Source: Actinostola sp. cb2023 | Taxonomy: Eukaryota; Cnidaria; Anthozoa; Actiniaria; Actinostolidae | Reading direction: 5' to 3' | Length of the DNA stretch: 64,000 nt | Assembly (NCBI GenBank): GCA_033675265.1 | Contig: JAUJYZ010000499.1 | Location: 1-64,000 of the forward strand | Shown here: piece after piece, positions 58,701 through 64,000 of the stretch | Layout: each line of letters opens with the position of its first letter | Numbering within the stretch: the first letter of the stretch is position 1 | Position numbers and translations under genes: made by a program | Notes under the pieces: generated by a model | The model's database searches: none | The model's input: only the letters and a program-made list of their open reading frames with translations | Told to the model about the DNA's origin: nothing

Positions 58701-58778
58701 TTGTGCACGATTCAATCTCAAAGTTCTATTAAGTCTTTGAAAACATCTTGATTGACTTGATCCTGATCCAGACGCCAT
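46724..58778 (-). CDS. RFX-like DNA-binding protein kinase carried by the CACTA element (2 exons, 454 aa)
   Basis: Exon 1 is 58778-58699 (MASGSGSSQSRCFQRL..., donor GGTAAGT); exon 2 is 48008-46724 (acceptor TTTTAG). The junction codon TGG gives QWLKTQLVES in frame, restoring the QWL start of an RFX-type winged helix. Residues 24-90 continue with EIGRIVRIAFPGIRRGKH and YKYHYQGL, as in RFX DNA-binding domains. A predicted coiled coil spans about 115-165. The kinase domain (about 205-450) has the glycine loop GSGAFG (215-220), Lys235 in VSVKYL, Glu248, HND at 327-329 in place of HRD, Asn334, DFG at 350-352, APE at 381-383 and Arg435. All catalytic residues are present, so activity is plausible. 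The frame is intact, unlike the transposase. A 10.7-kb intron holds an LTR array. Its promoter faces inward from the right end of the element. Family-level kinase assignment (Ser/Thr or Tyr-like) is open. Confidence 0.88.
48096..49160 (+). repeat. First LTR of the array, with TATA and poly(A) signals
   Basis: 1065 bp, TG...CA ends. Contains CTATTATAAATACAGCG near 48568, a likely TATA box, and AATAAA at 48973-48978. The first LTR reads GTGTCCCTTT where the other four read GTGTCACTTT. The outer two LTRs are the same length, 1065 bp. Confidence 0.88.
49161..50377 (+). mobile_element. Internal region of the LTR element (one of four)
   Basis: Begins with TGGTGTCAGAAGTGGGAT (49164), which looks like a primer-binding site complementary to the 3' end of a leucine-type tRNA. 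Ends with the polypurine tract AAAAGGAGGGGCGAA just before the next LTR. The only sensible frame is 42 codons starting MSKEERKFKAGTWKKEDAWS (from 49300), possibly the start of a lost gag. There is no protease, reverse transcriptase or integrase. It is equivalent to the regions at 51449, 53765 and 56075. This fits a TRIM/LARD-like element mobilised by another copy. Confidence 0.85.
58376..58483. repeat. G-rich 31-bp tandem repeat
   Basis: Three copies of GCACTGGGGGCAGTTAAAGG then GAGGGGGGG, immediately after the LTR array and upstream of kinase exon 1's donor side. The G-runs could form quadruplexes on the plus strand. Confidence 0.9.
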
Positions 58779-58859
58779 CTTACGTACGGTTAAAATCACT
58801 ATATCGACTGTATCTGCACTTTTCGGAATCAGCGGTTATCAGTATACAACAGGGAGCCC

Positions 58860-59595
58860 ACAAAACGCATGCATGTACTGAATAACAGAAAAATGCCGGT
58901 AAAATGCGAATTATCCTGTATAGAGATAATTGTAAGTAAAACGCAAGAAATGGGGATGAATATTGAGGGTGAATTCGCCATACATTTTACCGTGCGGGAT
59001 ATGTTGTATATTAATGCATGTCATCGCGATGGAATAACGCAGGGAAATGTAAGAGATAACACGCTTTATCCTGACTTGTAAAACGAACGGAAAATCTATC
59101 GTAAAATATGATGTTATCTCTTCGTTTTACATATAAGGAAAATGAGTGCAAAATATTATGTTTGCAAGTTCGAGATAACAACAGAAAAATGCCGGTAAAA
59201 TGCGAATTATCCTGTATAGAGATAATTGTAAGTAAAACGCAAGAAATGGGGATGAATATTGAGGGTGAATTCGCCATACATTTTACCGTGCGGGATATGT
59301 TGTATATTAATGCATGTCATCGCAATGGAATAACGCAGGGAAATGTAAGAGATAACACGCTTTATCCTGACTTGTAAAACGAACGGAAAATCTATCGTAA
59401 AATATGGTGTTATCGCTTAATTTTACTTATGAGTAAAATGAAGGTAAAATTTGATTGGAAAACGTAGGTATAACGAAGGTAAAATATAAAATTATCTCTA
59501 CTTAGTAAAACGCGTAGATAATGCAAGACTATTTTAGATTATCCCTGAATTTGGCTTTTTACAAAATTCATGATAACGCGGCCTTTTTTGCCGTG
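58860..59595. repeat. Right subterminal repeat region of the CACTA element
   Basis: Two direct copies of a roughly 230-bp segment, offset by 296 bp (from 58884 and 59180), differ at only a few positions. They share GCCGGTAAAATGCGAATTAT and AAGAGATAACACGCTTTATC. Motifs ATAACGC, GATAACAC and GGTAAAAT recur up to the terminus, as in the left end. Confidence 0.85.
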
Positions 59596-59747
59596 GGTTA
59601 GAGGCACGGAGACCAGAAGATCGACCCCAGCGGCTAATTATAACCGGCTTTATTTGTGATCTAGCTGGGGGATTATATCGCCTCGAAAAAGATCTAGCTT
59701 GAATGGAGATTGGAGATGGTACAGGTTAGATCACTTAGCCCAAAGGA

Positions 59748-59803
59748 CCCTACCCCTACCCCTACCCCTACCCCTACCCCTACCCCTACCCCTACCCCTA
59801 CCC
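59748..59803. repeat. (CCCCTA)n repeat, telomere-variant-like
   Basis: About nine CCCCTA units (TAGGGG on the other strand), 150 bp outside the right end of the CACTA element. It is not the animal TTAGGG telomere repeat and is short, so an interstitial microsatellite is most likely. Confidence 0.9.
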
Positions 59804-59941
59804 CCGACGCAAGTATAAGTGCAAGAATAAAGAAACTTGTCATAACGGACTTTCTTTACGAAGTTTTGATTATTTAATTCACTGATTATTAGTTTCGTGG
59901 GAAGTTGAATTTTAGTTTGTTTATCGCCTCGTACACATATT

Positions 59942-60289
59942 AGACGTCACTAAACAAATGCGCATGCGCGAGAAACCGGTGCCCGTGTTAGACATCCCAC
60001 ACGTGTTAGGTGTTTCAATTGATAGTTAACTGACACGAGAAAACCGTCTAATCTAAGACCGTACTTACTAGGATCATTTCTATAGTACGCGTCCCGTCTT
60101 TGTTTCCCAACAAAGGCAACTACGACAACCATGATGATGATGCAAAGCGTTCTCTTCTGAGCGTGAAGTAAACCATGGGTATTGCCTTCATTGGCAAGTT
60201 ACCACTGGTTATTGATGACCGTTCTTCTCTCTCGCTAGTCGAGGGAGTAGAGGAAGGGAACGCATTCAGAGTGGTTGTCTTTTTTTTTT
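59942..60289. repeat. 346-bp direct repeat, copy B
   Basis: Same sequence and orientation as 20604-20949, with about ten differences, including the minus-strand hydrophobic frame and the GTAAGT donor. It lies 347 bp outside the right end of the giant transposon. Flanking sequences differ completely between the two copies. Confidence 0.85.
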
Positions 60290-60634
60290 AGCACAAGAGT
60301 TCACTCGTGCCCTGGTGCGATTGAGCACTGGGATGCACTTCAGCATGAAAGACGCATCGGCTTATGGGTCTCCACCTTCCATTTTGATCATGAACGATGG
60401 TCGCTACGTAGCGACCGGCTTCGCACGATGTCAACATTCTAATGTCAACACGGCCTAAGATATTCGCGAACTGAACATCATATGATATATATATATTAGC
60501 TGGATCGTGCACAATTAATTAAATTAATTTAATTTTTATATTATCGATTTTATAGTTTATATTTAGTATTCATGTTTTTAGTATTTGTAACCATAGATAT
60601 GTATTTTGTCTAGGAATAAAGACATTATTATTAC

Positions 60635-60669
<35 letters not shown>

Positions 60670-60877
60670 CCAGTCTTACTTCATTGCAGATTCGCGACGT
60701 GAACAAAAAAAATGTAAGACGCATCACGGCCCGAGATATTCGCGAACTGAAACAGAGACAATGGAAGCTTAGAAACCCTTTATCAGTTATACAAAATGGA
60801 AGTAAAACTGTTGCAGAATCAATATTTTTTACATATATATGTTGCAGGTGGAATTGACTCGATCTGCACAATTAACC
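60290..60877. other. Unassigned sequence with exon-like segment and (ATT)n
   Basis: A (ATT)n run lies at 60624-60668. After TTCATTGCAG at 60691 an open segment reads IRDVNKKNVRR and ITARDIRELKQRQWKL. A partial copy of its DNA (GATATTCGCGAACTGAA) occurs at 60454. It could be a coding exon of an unknown gene or of an old element; no family is recognised. Confidence 0.35.
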
Positions 60878-61175
60878 GGGTGGGATTTTTTTTGGGGACT
60901 CATTAATAAAACAGGGGCTTGGATTTTTAGGGGGTGGTTCTCAAAAGAACCGAAACAACTTTGCCTAATCCTCCCTTCCCTTCTTTTCCCTTTCCTTATT
61001 CCCTTATGATCTTGCATTTCCCTCGTCACCTATTCCATCACCACCCTCCTCCCTAAGTTAACATAACAAATTAGCATATATTTTTTATTTTTGTACTTAC
61101 CTGAACGGAGATTCGAACCACAGACCTTCGGTTTGCAAGACCAAAGCTTTACCACTATACCAGCGAGGATTGTGA
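60878..61175 (-). mobile_element. tRNA-derived SINE, copy 2
   Basis: On the minus strand: a tRNA-like head (CGCTGGTATAGTGGTAAAGC, anticodon-loop CTTGCAA, then GGTTCGAATCTCCG), a variable middle, and the same tail as 39075-39365 (TTCTTTTGAGAACC, CCAAGCCCCTG, TTAATGAGTCCCCAAAA). The acceptor stem does not pair, so it is not a functional tRNA. Confidence 0.78.
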
Positions 61176-61179
61176 TTTG

Positions 61180-62269
61180 AGAGCACTACTACATTTGCAT
61201 TTTATTAATGTAATTCATTTGTAATAGTCATTGTTTTGTCATTTTGTTCGTAGTTTGTGTTCATAGTTTTCACATTTGCATTTGATATCTCATAAGATTT
61301 TGATAAGATTTTTTCAGATTTTTCAGATATGATTTTGAGTCCGCGGAACGACCTGCATGGTCCGAAAACGCTTGACATCTTTTAGAGTATATAGGTCTAC
61401 CGCTAACGGCGTGTGCGTTTGCCAGTGAGATAAGCGTATTAGACATACTTCGTTCAAATGTTTTTTTCTCACGATCACAAGACGACATAACCTTCCTCCA
61501 ACAAGGTTTGTGAAGAAAGAGTTCGATTGTCGATAAAACCTCATATCAGCTTTTAGTGGTCTCATTCCCAGTCCCACTCGATTGCAGATTGTGCTTAGTC
61601 ATCATAGGTGTATTCACTACTTAAACATTTCTCAATGTTTAGATCTGAGATAACGATTATAGTGATCAAATCAGTGTTTGGTTACTTGTTGGGTGACTCG
61701 ATAGAACATACAGAATTTGGAATCGCCCGGCACTCGACAACATAATACTGGCCAGCTCAGAATTTGTATAAAGGACTGGTTAAGCCGGTAATTAAATTAA
61801 CAGTGCTAGCAAAATCGAGAAAACATACTTAGATTTTGGGGAACTATTTCAGCTAGATATCTTTACGTGAGTGATTTTGACAGCTGAACTTCCCACTTGG
61901 CCGTCCCCGAGCCGCCCGCGAGCAATAAAAGCACCACAGCTGGACTCTCGAGCATGAGAGCCCACGTACAGATGCATGTGTCTATTATATCAGTATCTCG
62001 AGTTCGAAGGTTTTACGGTTTATTGTTTAAAATATCAGTAAATTTCAAATAATATTGCTGTCACAAATACTCAAACCGGATGTCGCTGTCGACATATATT
62101 GTTCATTTTTTATGTCGGATGTCGTTTTTAGCGAGAGGTATGTCGCCTATTTTTGAGGCCATGTCGCTGTCGCTAGGACCACTTTGTAGGCCCTTCCTTA
62201 TTGAAAATGATGACGATCTTCTTATATAATTGATCAATCATTCTGAGCAAGAGACCATTATTTTTGTTA
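61180..62269. other. Unassigned sequence
   Basis: No gene, tandem array or inverted repeat recognised. Near 62100 a short region repeats ATGTCGCTGTCG-type motifs (four partial copies). Short chance frames only. Confidence 0.4.
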
Positions 62270-64000
62270 ATTTTTTTATTTATTTATTTATTTTTATTTT
62301 TTTATTGTTCAGAATATATGACATAGCATTTTACACAAATATGCAATGAATTAACAGAATATAATATAACATTTTACAATTTTACAACAATATACAATTA
62401 TACATATCAACATTGCTCAATGCAATTATTATTATTAATTATTATTATTCAACAGAATATTTAAATATTATTTTGTAACAAAAAAAAACAACAAAAAAAC
62501 AACAACAACAACAATGAAACGAAATAGGTATGCGCATTTGAAATATAATTAGGTGAATTTTTTCCACGTGTTGAGCGAATTAGTTTTTTTTACACTTTTA
62601 TTTTCAACAGCCTCAACAACAGCTAGTTTATTTTTAAGTAAGGATTCAAACGATTCAAAAATTAGTGCCTGCTCGTGAATACAAGAAAGAAAAATGTGGT
62701 ATTTCGCCACTAATAATACATAATTTAAGCAATTTTTGTTTTCAATATCTCCGAGTTCACCATACAATACATTACTTTTTGTTAGAACTACATTTTGGCT
62801 ACATTAAATTCTCCACCACCCTACAAACAGCCTCCAGAAATTTTGAGAGGTCCGCGTGGGTAGCATATTGTGAATAATTTTTATCTGAAACTCGGAAAGT
62901 TTTGTATCTTTAGTTATTTTGAAAGGGAGTTGATATACTTTTTGTAGGTTATCGGGACTAATACCGTTGTTAAGAATTATGGTTTTTGCAGTATAGGTGG
63001 ACGAAATGAATTTTTGAGTATGGCGGTGTAAACAGAACGGTTTTTTGTTGTTCCAGATTTTTTCTGAAAACAGGTCCAATTTATCCTTTGTTATCAAGTG
63101 CCTTGATTCTTGCCAGTAGAAAAGTAGATTTGAGTAGAAGGTAGGAAGGCCACTAAGATCCAAAAATTGGACATCATACTAGTTACATTTATGCAAGAAA
63201 TTTAAGCCACCATGGTGTTTACACAGCTCTTCAGGGATAAATTTCCAGGATGGGTTGGAGTTTGACATCAGGCGATTAAGCCATGTTATTTTTAATGCTT
63301 TCTCCATTATAGTGAAATCTATCATCTTTAATCCTCCGTCTTTTTCTCGCCTATTATCGTAGTTTGTTTTATTTTCGGTGGTTTATTAGTCCAGATAAAG
63401 TTAAAAATTATACTATTGATTTTTTGTATTATCTCTTTTGGAACTGCGAGCACGGAACTATTGTATATCAATTTTGATAAACCTAATGTTTTGTTAATTG
63501 TAATTCTTCCTAGTAGCGTCAATTTCCTTCTTTCCCACGAATTCAGTATTTTTTCTATTGTTTTTTTTGGCTTATAGTTTACGTTTTCTCCACGAACCAA
63601 TCCACATTGCCTCAGTTTTTTGAGAATTGATTTCCAGCCCGGAACAGCTGCCAAAGTCTTTTAGAGTCTCGAGGAGGTGTTCAACGGATTTTTCGTTTTG
63701 AAAAAATACTGTTGTGTCGTCTGCATATTGCGATAATTTTATTTCTTTAGAGCCTACATGGATTCCTTCTATTCTTGGGTCATTTTTAACAGTGTCGTGC
63801 AAGCAGTTCAATGCATATAACAAAGAGAATGCCTGATAGGGGACATCCTTGTCTTACTCCTCGTTGGAGCTCGAACAAATTAGAGGCATAGCCATTGTTG
63901 ATCACGCAACTTGAAACGTCACTATAAAATGTTTTCAACCATGTAGGATATCAGGTCCAAAATTGAAAGTTCTTAGAGCCTCGAACATGAAACTCCATTC
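62270..64000 (-). pseudogene. LINE (L1/Tx1-type) ORF2 3' part, truncated by the window edge
   Basis: On the minus strand the window end reads LFELQRGVRQGCPLSGILFV, then LSQYADDTTVFF (reverse transcriptase YADD), GLEINSQKTEAMWIG, and further on RRKLTLLGRITINKTLGLSK and IIFNFIWTNKPPKIKQ, which are L1/Tx1 C-terminal features. Frames change several times (near 63830, 63650, 63330), so it is a dead copy. The frame ends near 62804. A T-rich tract at about 62270-62305 may be the complement of the poly(A) tail. The 5' part lies beyond the window. Confidence 0.85.

Larger units (their letters stand above)
25277..59595. mobile_element. Giant CACTA/EnSpm DNA transposon (34.3 kb)
   Basis: The left end (25277) and right end (59595) are perfect 21-bp inverted repeats beginning CACGGCAAAAAAGGCCGCG. 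Each is flanked by GGT (25274-25276 and 59596-59598), a 3-bp target duplication as made by CACTA transposases, and the ends begin CAC as in that superfamily. Between them lie a tnp2-type transposase, an RFX-kinase gene and a coiled-coil gene, plus subterminal repeats at both ends. About two thirds of the length is later nested insertions and minisatellite. Typical CACTA elements are a few to about 20 kb. The transposase is broken, so current autonomous movement is unlikely. Ends, duplication and superfamily agree, which makes a chance pairing very unlikely. Confidence 0.92.

Noticed and set aside
59748..59803. Telomere end
   Set aside because: The unit is TAGGGG rather than TTAGGG, only about nine copies, and is flanked by ordinary sequence on both sides.
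60578..60871. Poly-Ile frame at 60.6 kb on either strand
   Set aside because: Mostly an (ATT)n microsatellite; only the short exon-like part downstream is kept as unassigned.
61085..61165. Functional tRNA-Ala
   Set aside because: The anticodon loop resembles TGC, but the acceptor stem does not pair and the segment continues into a SINE body.

Overview
The window reads as nuclear DNA of an animal, most likely a cnidarian (anthozoan). It is AT-rich, its genes are split by many short GT-AG introns, and it is crowded with DNA transposons, MITEs, minisatellites and a few retroelements. Nothing bacterial is visible. The cnidarian placement is an inference from the transposon families and the look of the proteins, not a database result.

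Host genes lie in the first 20 kb. BUD13 (splicing factor, minus strand, 4 exons, 3939-8637) and UFL1 (UFM1 E3 ligase, plus strand, 17 exons, 8909-19459) are divergent and share a 271-bp promoter interval. UFL1 is complete: the 17 exons sum to 785 codons with matching phases. BUD13 keeps clear homology to its last codon, but its frame is broken by about five 1-2 base indels, mostly in short homopolymers or dinucleotide runs. Its large intron holds a 13-bp minisatellite split by a 1.24-kb transposon. UFL1 introns contain many MITEs and short tandem repeats. From about 19.6 to 25.3 kb there are only repeats and MITE complexes.

The main discovery is a single giant CACTA-type (EnSpm) DNA transposon at 25277-59595 (34.3 kb). 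It has 21-bp perfect terminal inverted repeats starting CACGG, a 3-bp target duplication GGT, and subterminal repeats at both ends. It carries three genes. A degraded coiled-coil gene runs toward the left end (26150-27600, minus). A tnp2-type DDE transposase (27926-43180, plus) is now interrupted and frameshifted. A 454-residue protein made of an RFX-like winged-helix DNA-binding domain, a coiled coil and a protein kinase domain (46724-58778, minus) is encoded inward from the right end. Its first exon lies only about 0.8 kb from the right terminus. The kinase gene is the only one of the three that looks intact. A DNA-binding kinase as the second gene of a CACTA element is the candidate new system here.

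The element has been filled with later insertions. A 2.9-kb palindromic element sits in the transposase exon. A 33-bp minisatellite in the transposase intron is split by a 5.4-kb transposon (target duplication CATA), which itself holds a 3.95-kb inverted-repeat element, a MITE and a SINE. TTAA-flanked and helicase-fragment elements lie between transposase and kinase. A tandem array of five LTRs and four noncoding internal regions (48096-58357, single target duplication TTGA) occupies the kinase intron. To the right of the giant element come a TAGGGG repeat, a 346-bp direct repeat matching one at 20.6 kb, a tRNA-derived SINE and the 3' part of an L1/Tx1-type LINE running off the window end.
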